Below, piece after piece: positions 22,563 to 30,719 of a stretch of 37,453 nucleotides of DNA. This DNA is from Amycolatopsis circi. Lineage in GTDB: Bacteria; Actinomycetota; Actinomycetes; Mycobacteriales; Pseudonocardiaceae. A program made the translations under genes and the position numbers. The stretch is taken from the NCBI RefSeq assembly GCF_003385235.1, contig NZ_PQIA01000093.1, positions 1 to 37,453 of the forward strand, in the 5' to 3' direction. The notes below the pieces were generated by a model, which saw nothing but the letters and a program-made list of their open reading frames with translations, was not told where the DNA came from and did no database searches. The first letter of the stretch is position 1. The number at the start of each line of letters is the position of its first letter.

Positions 22563-24389
22563 GTGCAGCCGCTGCATCCTGGCGAATCCCGGCAATTCGG
22601 GCGCTACCGCTTGATCGCTTCGCTGGGCGAAGGGGGAATGGGCAGGGTGCTGCTCGGGGTGTCCAGGGAAGGACGGCTCGTCGCGGTCAAGCAGGTGCAT
22701 CCGGCATTCGCGCACGACCCAGGATTCCGTTCCCGGTTCAAGCGCGAGGTCGAAACCTCTCGGATGGTGTCCGGTGCGTACACCGCCGCGGTGATGGACG
22801 CTGATCCAAATGCTCCGCTGCCGTGGCTTGCCTCGGTCTTCGTCGCGGGCCCCTCCCTCAAGGAAGCGGTGGACGCCGCGGGCCCGCTCCCGCTGAGCGC
22901 GGTGCACTTCCTCGCGACCGGTCTCGCGTCGGCGCTCGCCGAGATCCACCGGGTCGGCCTGATCCACCGGGACCTCAAGCCCAGCAACGTCCTCCTCGCC
23001 GCGGACGGCCCACGAGTCATCGACTTCGGCATCGCCAGGGCCGCCGAAGGCGACACCGATATCACCCACACGGGGTCGATCATCGGTTCGCCCGGATTCA
23101 TGTCGCCGGAGCAGGCGAACGGTCTTCCGCTGACGCCTGCCAGCGACGTGTTCTCGTTCGGCGCTCTGGTGACCATGGCCGCGACCGGGCGGGCGCCGTT
23201 CGCAGGAGCGTCCACTCCTCAAACCCTGTACAACGTGGTCCATAGCGTTCCCGATCTCTCCAACCTGCATCCGGACCTGCGGCGGCTCGTCGAACAGTGT
23301 CTAGCGAAGGATCCGAGGGCGCGGCCAAGCACGGCACAGATTCTGGACTTCCTCGGTGCGGTCCAGATGACTGCGACGCCTTGGCCGCCAGCGGTGCACA
23401 CGATGATCGAGCAGCAGCAGGCTGAGGTGAGGACTGCGCTCGCGTTGCCAGCGCCGAAGGAGCCCCGGAAACGTCCTAAGTGGCTGATTCCGACTGTCGC
23501 GGCGGCAACGGCGATAGTGATCGCGGCAACAACAACAGTGGTTCTGGTGAATCGCGACGACAATCCTGCCGCGGCCTCGGTGAGCCCACCGCCGCCTGAT
23601 CCGCTCAGCCCCGCAGCACTGCGCCGGGTCGATCCGTGCAAGCTGCTTGGCCCTGATTCGCTGCCGAAAAGCGGGCCGTTGGAGCCAGGCCAAGCCGACG
23701 ATCTCTTCGCCGGCTGCGCCTTCCACTTCAAAAAAGACCCGAAGCAAATGGTCATCCTTCTGCTGAGTACCCCACTGAACGGCAAAAAAGGAGAGCCGAC
23801 AAAGGTGGGTTCAATGGACGCGATCCAGTACCATAATTCTTCTGAATGCGGACTGACTGTTGCCAATCCCGCCACTCCCGGATTCGGCATTGACGTATCC
23901 GTGCCTGAAACTGGACAGGACACATGCAGCATCGTGCTCGAAGGCATGACGGCGGTACTCGCAAAGCTGCGCGGCAATCCGGAGCCATACCCGAACGTCG
24001 AGAAAACGCTCCGCCAGGCCGACCTATGCCGCCCAGATCTGAAGAAACCGCTTCAAGATGCCGCGAACAGCGCTCTGACCAGCGAATTTGCCGGATTGAA
24101 CGAGTGCACCTGGAGGGGCAAAAAAGACTACTCGGCAACTGCTTCACAACTGTCCGATCCGAAATTCCCCGACAGGCAGAAGACCAAAGTGGGGGACGCA
24201 TACCTCATCACGGAACAGGATGCGGACAGGTGCTACCTGCGGTGGCTGTTTCCTCCGTATGAGCCGGGCTGGCAGGGCGTTCTCTCCGTGAGTTCTACCG
24301 TGGATATCGCGGCGACCGGCGGGAAGAACTGCGATTCGGCCCGCCGGGTGCTCGATGTGTTCGTGAACGCGGTCAAACCGCGCGGCTGA
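22563..24389 (+). CDS. Transmembrane Ser/Thr protein kinase with duplicated Cys-rich ectodomain
   Basis: This 608-residue receptor-type kinase has a kinase domain (about 15-270) with the glycine loop GEGGMGRV at 22-29, ATP lysine Lys43, catalytic loop HRDLKPSN with Asp137, DFG at 154-156, and SPGFMSPEQ. After a Pro/basic juxtamembrane stretch comes one transmembrane helix (about 308-330). The outside part (about 332-608) holds two similar halves, each with four cysteines, starting DPCKLLG (Cys359) and ADLCRPD (Cys489). Both resemble the DUF3558-type lipoprotein encoded nearby. No PASTA repeats are seen. GTG 22563 follows GGAGGG. The outer-domain DNA (about 23640-24300) is visibly less GC-rich than its surroundings. 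Its stop lies 1 nt from the convergent EspG gene's stop. A role in sensing envelope or secretion state is inferred. Confidence 0.93.
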   Translation: MQPLHPGESRQFGRYRLIASLGEGGMGRVLLGVSREGRLVAVKQVHPAFAHDPGFRSRFKREVETSRMVSGAYTAAVMDADPNAPLPWLASVFVAGPSLKEAVDAAGPLPLSAVHFLATGLASALAEIHRVGLIHRDLKPSNVLLAADGPRVIDFGIARAAEGDTDITHTGSIIGSPGFMSPEQANGLPLTPASDVFSFGALVTMAATGRAPFAGASTPQTLYNVVHSVPDLSNLHPDLRRLVEQCLAKDPRARPSTAQILDFLGAVQMTATPWPPAVHTMIEQQQAEVRTALALPAPKEPRKRPKWLIPTVAAATAIVIAATTTVVLVNRDDNPAAASVSPPPPDPLSPAALRRVDPCKLLGPDSLPKSGPLEPGQADDLFAGCAFHFKKDPKQMVILLLSTPLNGKKGEPTKVGSMDAIQYHNSSECGLTVANPATPGFGIDVSVPETGQDTCSIVLEGMTAVLAKLRGNPEPYPNVEKTLRQADLCRPDLKKPLQDAANSALTSEFAGLNECTWRGKKDYSATASQLSDPKFPDRQKTKVGDAYLITEQDADRCYLRWLFPPYEPGWQGVLSVSSTVDIAATGGKNCDSARRVLDVFVNAVKPRG

Positions 24390-24390
24390 C

Positions 24391-25149
24391 TCAAATCGCG
24401 GCCTGCAACTCCCGCACCCGCTCCACCAACACCGCGTTGTCCGCCGGACTCACCGTCGCCCACGTGTGGCCGTCCGAATCATCAGTCAACTGGAACAGAT
24501 ACCGCCCGGAATCGGTGTCGTAAAACGCCGCCACGTGCGGCGACCGGCGCACCGTCCCGTCCCGCAGCACTCGTTCCGCGCAGAACTGGCCGCGCGCCGC
24601 CTGTCCCATCAGCATGCCCGCCAGTTCCTGCGCCTCCCACAACGCCACGCCCCGATCCTCCAAAGCCGTGACCAGCGCTTTCGGATCACCAGCAGCAGCC
24701 ACATCGGCGGCCACGAGCGTGCTGTGCGGCACCGAGATCGACTGCCCGACCCCGGCGTCGAACGCCCCGGCGACCCGTACCGCGGCATCGGCGAGCGTGT
24801 CCGGTTCGGCGTCGATCAGCCATACCTCGTCCCGGTCGACCACCGCGAGGACGGCCTGGCTGCCTCGGCTCACCGCGCGGCCGTGAATCTCGCGGTCCGC
24901 CCACACCCAGACGTCCAGGGCCTCCCGCGGACGCGCCAGCAAATGCAACTGGTCCAGCACGGTCCCGGATGGACGGCGGCCGCGAGCGAGCCGTCGCTGT
25001 GCCAGTGAATCCCAGACGGACTCGATCAGGCCGGCCCGTTCGGTGTGCGTGCGCCCCGGCGACGGAACCGCGAGCGCGGCCGGGCGTCCGCCCAGCTCCA
25101 GCGAGTCCCACAGCACGTCGAATTCGAGGGCGGTCAGTACCAGGTTCAC
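24391..25149 (-). CDS. EspG-family ESX secretion chaperone
   Basis: This 252-residue protein resembles EspG, the cytosolic chaperone that holds PE/PPE-type substrates for type VII secretion. The start LTALEFDVLWDSLELGGRP, then PSPGRTHTERAGL and the C-terminal FYDTDSGRYLFQLTDD with a final helix are typical. The GTG at 25149 overlaps the stop of the PPE-like gene upstream by 4 nt, which fits a chaperone coupled to its client. It is the last gene of a four-gene minus-strand operon. No core ESX component (EccB/C/D, MycP) lies in the window, so it must serve a secretion system encoded elsewhere. Confidence 0.88.
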   Translation of the reverse strand: MNLVLTALEFDVLWDSLELGGRPAALAVPSPGRTHTERAGLIESVWDSLAQRRLARGRRPSGTVLDQLHLLARPREALDVWVWADREIHGRAVSRGSQAVLAVVDRDEVWLIDAEPDTLADAAVRVAGAFDAGVGQSISVPHSTLVAADVAAAGDPKALVTALEDRGVALWEAQELAGMLMGQAARGQFCAERVLRDGTVRRSPHVAAFYDTDSGRYLFQLTDDSDGHTWATVSPADNAVLVERVRELQAAI

Positions 25150-26786
25150 GGCCGGCGCACGTCTCCCGTGCCGTCGCCGAGGACGTCGCGCGTCACCATT
25201 CGGCCGTCGGCGAACAGGTCCTTATCGTCGACTCCGAAGCGGCGCACGTGCTCGTCGTCGCTTTCCTGCGGAGCGGCTTCGGAGAGGTATTTGGCGTCAC
25301 CGCTGCCTGATTTCGGCGCGATCTGCTCGGCTTTTCGCAGTGCGACGGCTTCTTCCTCAGGAAGCTCGTCGACCGGCAACGGCCGGACCAAGCCCTTCGG
25401 CTGACCGTCTTGTCCGCGGCCTTGCCGTTCGCGATCTCCGGAGAGGGCACCACCGGCTACTCCAGCACCCAAGGCAGCAGCGCCTGCCCCGATTTCTCCG
25501 GCCGACGCTCCTCCTCCGCGCGGGGCCGGAGCGTTGCCGGAGGGCTCGGCGACGGGAGCGGGCGGCGACTGCGGGACGCTGCCGACCAGACGACCTCGTT
25601 GCAGCGCTTGGTTTTCGTGCCCGCCGCCGGGGTAGCTGCCGCCCGCGGAGCCGCCGGGGTTTCCCGCGGAGCCGCCGCGACCGGTTGTGCCACCGAAACT
25701 TTCGGAACTGCCGACCGTTCCGCGATTAGCCGGACCGCCGGACCCGCTGTCGGGCCCGCTGCTCGTTCCACGCGGATTAGTCGGCAGGAACGTGCCGGAC
25801 TCCCCGGGACGCACCCCGCCAGGAACCCGCGTACCGCCCGAAGCACTCGGCCCGCCGGAAGTGCTTGGCGCACTAGGGATTCCCGGCCCGCGAGTGGAGC
25901 CACCCGACCGAGGCGCACCAGGTTCGCTGCCCCGAGGCGCGTTCTCCGGAGCCTTCTCCCAACCCGCAGGTGGAGGCGAAGACGGCGGCACGTAGCTGGC
26001 CGCGACCACCGGTGCGGCTGGCCGAGCGGCCGGTGCCTGCGAAGGCGTGCCGTACGCAGGCGTCGGCGGATCCACGACCGGAGGGGCCGGAGGAGGCGGC
26101 GGGGGAACGTACTGCGACTTCACCGATGCCGCAGCAGGCCGAACCTGGCCGTCCGGCGTCACGTCGACCGCCGCGGCCGCGCGGTCGACCGGGCTCGGTC
26201 CGCTGCCGGGCTGGACCATCGCGAGCGATTGCGGCTGGCTCAACGGCTCGGTGGACAGCAGGTTTTCCCCGCTCTGCTGGGCGTAGGAGTTCAACGCCTC
26301 GACCGCCTGGCCGCGCGCGTTGTCCGCTGCCTGCACCTGCGCCGCGTGATCAGTCTCGAAGCCGAGGAAGCTCGCCACCGAATCGACGAGCGTGAGGCTC
26401 TCCGCGCCTTTGCGCACTGCCGCCGGGTCAGGCAGCTTGTACTTGGTGCGGTTGAACGCTTCCCCTTGTGCGAAAAGCATTTCCGCGGTGTGCGTGACCT
26501 TCTGCATCGCGTCCTGAGAGAAGCCGGCCTGATCCGACAGCACCTGTCCGGCCTGTCCGCCCGCCTGGCTCTGCCATTCGACGCCGAGCTTCGCCAGCTG
26601 GTCGCGCAGCGTGCGGTCGGTGCCCGCGAGCGCGGTCGCGACCTCCCGCAGCGCCTCGACCGCGGTGGCGATGCTGGCGATTCCGTCGCCGGTGCCGAAC
26701 TTCTCGATCTCGTCGGCGATGGCGGTGTCGGTCCACCCGTCGAAACGGTGGTCGCGGATCCTGCCCGCGAGGTCGGAGATCTCCAC
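25146..26786 (-). CDS. PPE-like type VII secretion protein with long Pro/Gly-rich region
   Basis: This 546-residue protein has an all-helical N-terminus (about 1-185) like PPE/WXG-type substrates: WTDTAIADEIEKFGTGDGI, LGVEWQSQAGGQAGQVLSDQ and FAQGEAFNRTKYKLPDP. A long low-complexity Pro/Gly/Ser/Ala region follows (about 200-480), containing a PPPPPPAPP run. A conserved-looking acidic tail carries FGVDDKDLFADGRMVTRDVL. There is no signal peptide. Coupling to EspG by a 4-nt overlap makes it the likely EspG client. The disordered middle suits an exported, wall-spanning or surface protein. The true function is unknown. Confidence 0.82.
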   Translation of the reverse strand: MEISDLAGRIRDHRFDGWTDTAIADEIEKFGTGDGIASIATAVEALREVATALAGTDRTLRDQLAKLGVEWQSQAGGQAGQVLSDQAGFSQDAMQKVTHTAEMLFAQGEAFNRTKYKLPDPAAVRKGAESLTLVDSVASFLGFETDHAAQVQAADNARGQAVEALNSYAQQSGENLLSTEPLSQPQSLAMVQPGSGPSPVDRAAAAVDVTPDGQVRPAAASVKSQYVPPPPPPAPPVVDPPTPAYGTPSQAPAARPAAPVVAASYVPPSSPPPAGWEKAPENAPRGSEPGAPRSGGSTRGPGIPSAPSTSGGPSASGGTRVPGGVRPGESGTFLPTNPRGTSSGPDSGSGGPANRGTVGSSESFGGTTGRGGSAGNPGGSAGGSYPGGGHENQALQRGRLVGSVPQSPPAPVAEPSGNAPAPRGGGASAGEIGAGAAALGAGVAGGALSGDRERQGRGQDGQPKGLVRPLPVDELPEEEAVALRKAEQIAPKSGSGDAKYLSEAAPQESDDEHVRRFGVDDKDLFADGRMVTRDVLGDGTGDVRRP

Positions 26787-26795
26787 GCGCCCTCC

Positions 26796-27398
26796 CTAGG
26801 TCCGGTTCTTCAGGCCCTGCACGGCCAGGCCGGCGGCCTGGGTGGCGATGTCGCACAACTGCGGCTGGCTGAACGCGCCCGCGGTGACCGCGAACTCCTG
26901 TGCCGCCATGGTCTGTCCCGGGGCGACGCCGACGAGCACTTCGCAGTCGGCGGGCGTGCCTGCCGCGCGGTAGTTCGTGATCGCCGGATAGCCCTCGACG
27001 CTCGTGGGCGCGGTGGTCATGCTGTTCTTGCGCCGCGATCCGGTGAGCCACTCCTGCACGTCCGCGCCGACGATCCGCAGGTGCAGCGCGTGGAACGGTT
27101 CGGTCTTGTCCGAATCGAACACACAGGTGGGCCCGTCCTTCGGCTCGGCGGCCTTGCGCGGCACGCTCGTGACCTTCAGCAGGTCGAGCTGCGCCTGGCC
27201 GAGCAGGTCGCACGGATCGGCCCCGGCGATCGGCAAATCCGACGGCCGCGGCGGCAATGCGGCCGCTTTCGTCTGCTGCGCCAGGGAACTCATCGCGGGC
27301 TGTACGGGGTACGCGGTGCCTTGCTCGCCCGACGAGCAGCCCGCGACGCCGAGTACCGCGACAACGGCGAGGACCGGCTTAGTGGATGCCGTGCGCAC
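26796..27398 (-). CDS. DUF3558-type lipoprotein
   Basis: This 200-residue lipoprotein has a short basic N-terminus, a hydrophobic stretch (PVLAVVAVLGVAGC) with the lipobox Cys at residue 21, then a domain with four further cysteines in the order DPCDLLG, PTCVF, ADCEV, QLCDI. This matches the DUF3558 pattern seen in actinobacterial lipoproteins. The same order occurs twice in the outer part of the nearby kinase. The start is GTG 27398, preceded by GGGGA, which overlaps the upstream WXG-like gene by 20 nt. It is the second gene of the operon with the PPE-like and EspG genes. It probably sits on the outer face of the membrane; ligand unknown. Confidence 0.85.
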   Translation of the reverse strand: MRTASTKPVLAVVAVLGVAGCSSGEQGTAYPVQPAMSSLAQQTKAAALPPRPSDLPIAGADPCDLLGQAQLDLLKVTSVPRKAAEPKDGPTCVFDSDKTEPFHALHLRIVGADVQEWLTGSRRKNSMTTAPTSVEGYPAITNYRAAGTPADCEVLVGVAPGQTMAAQEFAVTAGAFSQPQLCDIATQAAGLAVQGLKNRT

Positions 27399-27768
27399 CG
27401 CGGTCCCCGAAAGCCGCGGCCTTGTCCGCGTCGCTGGCTTCGTACGTCTTCGCTGCTTCGCGCAGCTGTCCAACGAGCTTGTGCAGATTGGCGACGTACG
27501 CGCGCACCTGCGCGGCGTACGACTGATCACCTTCCGCGACAACGGTGTTCCACGCAGCCATCGCGTTCACGCTCACCGTGTCCGACGAAGGAGTGTCGAC
27601 GCGCAGCTCGCCCAGCCGCGTGAGGAGCTTGTCTTCGAGCGCGCTGGCCTGCTCGTCGACCACCCGCGCGACCTCGAGCAGCTTCGCCGGCTCGACCACG
27701 AGGTCCGCCACGCCCGGCGCTGCCGGTACCGACGAAGCCAGGTCGGTGAGCGGTGTGCTTCCCGGCAT
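27379..27768 (-). CDS. WXG100-like secretion protein
   Basis: This 129-residue, mostly helical protein heads the secretion-related operon. It has two long helices, about 24-58 (VEPAKLLEVARVVDEQASAL...) and about 68-115, joined by a loop. The second helix starts NAMAAWNTVVAEGDQSY and ends KTYEASDAD, whose Y-x-x-x-D matches the general type VII secretion signal YxxxD/E. There is no Sec signal. ATG 27768 is preceded by AGGGG. Its last 20 nt overlap the lipoprotein gene. Family placement rests on topology, the YxxxD motif and neighbours rather than on a canonical WXG tripeptide. Confidence 0.75.
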   Translation of the reverse strand: MPGSTPLTDLASSVPAAPGVADLVVEPAKLLEVARVVDEQASALEDKLLTRLGELRVDTPSSDTVSVNAMAAWNTVVAEGDQSYAAQVRAYVANLHKLVGQLREAAKTYEASDADKAAAFGDRGAHGIH

Positions 27769-27792
27769 GCGCTAACCCCTCCCGTGATACGG

Positions 27793-27803
27793 ACGGTGAC
27801 CGT
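27793..27803. promoter_or_regulatory. Palindrome upstream of the secretion operon
   Basis: ACGGTGACCGT is a perfect 11-nt palindrome about a central G, 25 bp upstream of the WXG-like gene start. A minus-strand promoter-like pair (TTGGTA, 17 bp, TACGGT) overlaps it. It may be a regulator site, but is short enough to be chance in GC-rich DNA. Confidence 0.3.
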
Positions 27804-27867
27804 ACGGACCCGTTTCGAGGCTACCAACCGGCGCGTGAACCCGAGGCGAACTTCGTGGAGAAGGTGC

Positions 27868-29127
27868 TCAGGCGGGAGCGCTTACTTCCCCATTGGCCGC
27901 GCGCAGTGCGATATCGGTGCGATGGTGCGAGCCAGCGAGGTGTACGCGCTCGACAGTCTCGTACGCGTGCTTACGCGCCGCCTTAAGCGACTTACCGGTG
28001 CCGACAACCGACAGCACGCGTCCGCCGGCCGAGATCACCGCACCGTCGTCGCGACGCCGCGTACCCGCGTGAAGCACGCCTTCGATCTCTCCGCCGGTGA
28101 TGACGTCACCAGTGCGCGGCTTGCCCGGGTACCCGTCAGCAGCGATCACGACGGTGACCGCGGCACCGCCCGACCACTCCAGCGGCGGCAGCTCAGCGAG
28201 CTTCCCGGTCGCCGTCGCGTTCAGGATGGTCGCCAGCGACGTACGCAGCAGCGCCAGCACAACCTGCGTCTCGGGATCGCCGAAGCGGCAGTTGAACTCG
28301 ATCACCTGGGGACCTTCCGAGGTGAGCGCGAGACCGGCGTAGAGCAGGCCGGAGAACGGGCTGCCGCGGTCGGCGAGTTCGTCCACCACCGGCTGCACGA
28401 CCCGCGCGACGACGTCGTCCACCAGGTCCTCAGGGGCCCACGGCAGCGGTGCGTAGGCGCCCATGCCGCCGGTGTTCGGGCCGGTGTCGCCGTCGCCGAC
28501 GCGCTTGAAGTCCTGCGCGGGCAGCATCGGCACCACGGTGCGGCCGTCGACGAAGCAGAACAGCGAGGCCTCCGGACCGTCCAAAAAGGACTCCAGGAGG
28601 ACCGGGTGGCCACCGTCGAGGAGCATCAGCGCGTGCTTGCGCGCGACCTCGACGTCCTGCGTCACGACGACGCCCTTGCCCGCGGCGAGACCGTCGTCCT
28701 TCACGACCCAGGTGGGCCCGAAGCGCTGAAGCGCGGCGTCGAGACGCGCGGGGGTGTCGACGACTTCGCTGCGGGCCGTCGGCACCTTCGCAGCCGCCAT
28801 GACGTCCTTCGCGAACGCCTTCGACCCCTCGATTTGCGCGGCCGCGGCAGACGGTCCGAAGCAGGCGATGCCGGCTTCGCGCACCGCGTCGGCGACGCCC
28901 GCGACGAGCGGCACCTCCGGCCCGATCACGACGAGGTCGGCCTTCCACTCCTTGGCCAGGGCCGCGACGGCCTCCGGCTCGGCGAGCTCGACCCCGAGCT
29001 GCTCAGCGACCGCAGTCGTGCCGGCGTTGCCGGGGGCGCAAGCGAGCGCCGTGACCGCGGGGTCGCCTGCCACCGCGAGGACGAGTGCATGCTCCCGAGC
29101 GCCGGAGCCGATTACCAGTACGCGCAC
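27868..29127 (-). CDS. purD: Phosphoribosylamine-glycine ligase (GAR synthetase)
   Basis: This ATP-grasp enzyme joins glycine to phosphoribosylamine, an early step of purine synthesis. The 419 residues match the family. The N-terminus is VLVIGSGAREHAL, then GPEVPLVAGVADA, KDDGLAAGKGVVV (nucleotide binding), the GPNTGGMGAYAP signature, and FNCRFGDPETQ with metal and ATP ligands. GTG 29127 is chosen because the conserved fold starts at once; upstream in-frame codons add a non-conserved stretch. With purB and purC it lies in mycobacterial gene order on the minus strand, but about 18.5 kb from purB. Confidence 0.96.
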   Translation of the reverse strand: MRVLVIGSGAREHALVLAVAGDPAVTALACAPGNAGTTAVAEQLGVELAEPEAVAALAKEWKADLVVIGPEVPLVAGVADAVREAGIACFGPSAAAAQIEGSKAFAKDVMAAAKVPTARSEVVDTPARLDAALQRFGPTWVVKDDGLAAGKGVVVTQDVEVARKHALMLLDGGHPVLLESFLDGPEASLFCFVDGRTVVPMLPAQDFKRVGDGDTGPNTGGMGAYAPLPWAPEDLVDDVVARVVQPVVDELADRGSPFSGLLYAGLALTSEGPQVIEFNCRFGDPETQVVLALLRTSLATILNATATGKLAELPPLEWSGGAAVTVVIAADGYPGKPRTGDVITGGEIEGVLHAGTRRRDDGAVISAGGRVLSVVGTGKSLKAARKHAYETVERVHLAGSHHRTDIALRAANGEVSAPA

Positions 29128-29368
29128 GCCGGACAGCGTAACGGTGCGTGTCGCGCCGCGGCAGCGCGCCATCCGCGACCCCGGTCCGGACCAGGTGCGC
29201 GACTGGTTCTTGTCCCGGGAGAACGATGTCCGGATTCGACCGCCATTAACCGTTTACCCGGTTGTCAGCCGCCCGTCCGGCTGGTGCCGCGCGCCCGACG
29301 CTTGCGGCGGTGAGGGTGACGCGGTAGTCGTGGCGAGCTGCGGATCGCCCGGTAGAGAAAGGTCCCCC

Positions 29369-30505
29369 ATGAAGCGCAAACGCCTCGGCGTGCTCGCCCT
29401 GTCCGGTCTGGCCCTGCTCGGCGTCGCCGGCCTCGCGATCGGCCCGGCCGCCGCGAGCGAGGACACGGCCGCGGGTGCGGCCGCGCACGGTCCCCGGCAC
29501 GATGGCCCGGTGATCGTCGGACACCGGGGCGCGCCCGGCTACCGCCCGGAGCACACGCTCGCGTCGTACGAACTCGCCTGGCGGATGGGCGTGGACTACG
29601 TCGACGTCGACCTGGTGCCGACCAAGGACGGCCAGCTCGTCGCCCGGCACGAGCCGGAGATCGGCGGCACCACCGACGTCGCGGCCCATCCGGAGTTCGC
29701 CTCGCGCAAGACCACGAAGGTCATCGACGGAACCAAGATGACCGGCTGGTTCACCGAGGACTTCACCCTCGCCGAGCTGAAGACGCTCTACGCGAAGGAG
29801 CGGATTCCGCAGAACCGGCCGAACAACCAGCTCTACGACGGCCGCTACCGGATCGCGACGTACCAGGAGGTGCTCGACCTGACCCGGCGGCTCGGCCACG
29901 AGCTGCACCGGACGCTGGGCACCTACCCGGAGGTCAAGCATTCGACGTACTTCTCCTCGATCGGCAACCCGACCGAACCGAAACTGGTGTCGATCCTCAA
30001 CCGCAACGGCCTGAACCGGCCGAACGCGCCGGTGATCATCCAGTCGTTCGAGGTGTCGAACCTGCAGGAGCTGCACAAGCAGGTGCGCGTCCCGCTGCTG
30101 CAGCTGACCGAAGCGAAGGGCGCTCCGGCGGACTTCATCGCGAAGGGCGACAAGCGCACCTACGCCGACCTGGTCACGCCCGCCGGCCTGCGCGAGATCG
30201 CGAAGTACGCGAAGTATCTCGGCCCGGAGAAGGGACAGATCATCCCGCGGGACGCGCAGGACAACCTCGGCAAGCCGACCACACTGATCGCCGACGCGCA
30301 CCGCGCCGGGCTCGAGGTGCAGCCCTACACCTTCCGCAACGAAAACCCATTCCTGCCGGCGAACCTGCGCTCCTCGGCGAGCCCGAGCGCGTTCGGCAAC
30401 GTGTTCGCAGAGGAAGCGGCGTTCCTGAAGGCCGGGGTCGACGGATTCTTCGCCGACCAGCCGGACACCGCGCTGGAGTCGGTGCGGGACTTCACCGGTC
30501 GCTGA
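29369..30505 (+). CDS. Secreted glycerophosphodiester phosphodiesterase
   Basis: This 378-residue exported enzyme splits glycerophosphodiesters into glycerol 3-phosphate and an alcohol. The signal peptide covers about 1-29 (MKRKR start, hydrophobic core, AAA-S cleavage region). The GDPD (TIM-barrel) domain begins VIVGHRGAPGYRPEHTL with catalytic His52-Arg53 and Glu61, and continues with metal site DYVDVDLVPTKDG and the second catalytic His in VARHEPEI. FADQPDTALE near the C-terminus is typical. AGAAAGG precedes ATG 29369. A clear terminator follows its stop. It may supply phosphate or glycerol phosphate from deacylated lipids, fitting the phospholipase C encoded nearby. Confidence 0.94.
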   Translation: MKRKRLGVLALSGLALLGVAGLAIGPAAASEDTAAGAAAHGPRHDGPVIVGHRGAPGYRPEHTLASYELAWRMGVDYVDVDLVPTKDGQLVARHEPEIGGTTDVAAHPEFASRKTTKVIDGTKMTGWFTEDFTLAELKTLYAKERIPQNRPNNQLYDGRYRIATYQEVLDLTRRLGHELHRTLGTYPEVKHSTYFSSIGNPTEPKLVSILNRNGLNRPNAPVIIQSFEVSNLQELHKQVRVPLLQLTEAKGAPADFIAKGDKRTYADLVTPAGLREIAKYAKYLGPEKGQIIPRDAQDNLGKPTTLIADAHRAGLEVQPYTFRNENPFLPANLRSSASPSAFGNVFAEEAAFLKAGVDGFFADQPDTALESVRDFTGR

Positions 30506-30525
30506 TTTCCCTTCGTTTCCTCCCG

Positions 30526-30562
30526 GCCCGCCGGTGACGTTCTCGTCGCCGGCGGGCTTTTT
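30526..30562 (+). terminator. Rho-independent terminator after the glycerophosphodiesterase gene
   Basis: A 13-bp stem (30526-30538 with 30545-30557, arm GCCCGCCGGTGAC, one G-T wobble) with a 6-nt loop is followed at once by TTTTT (30558-30562). It starts 20 bp after the stop codon. Confidence 0.9.
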
Positions 30563-30623
30563 CGCACTGTGCCCCCGCTGGCCTGCCCTTGACGCGGAGC
30601 GGTCGCGCGGGCCACAGTCAGCA

Positions 30624-30645
30624 AATCAGAAATTTATTCATGTTT
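30624..30645 (+). promoter_or_regulatory. AT-rich element upstream of the fucosidase gene (copy 1)
   Basis: A 22-nt stretch beginning AATC and ending TTCATGTTT matches 17 of 22 positions with 32241-32262, which lies upstream of the phospholipase C gene. It ends 74 nt before the fucosidase start and lies just after the terminator of the previous gene. A shared regulator site is the likely reading. Confidence 0.45.
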
Positions 30646-30719
30646 AGTCCAAGCGGGCGGGTTCATGAGGGGAAACGCGCTACGGCTTCGCGGAACCCAG
30701 ACGTGTGGCGGGTCGTCCG

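Noticed and set aside
25410..27623. Long plus-strand frame opposite the PPE-like and lipoprotein genes
   Set aside because: The product is Arg-rich and featureless. The minus strand shows coupled genes with ribosome sites and recognisable families.
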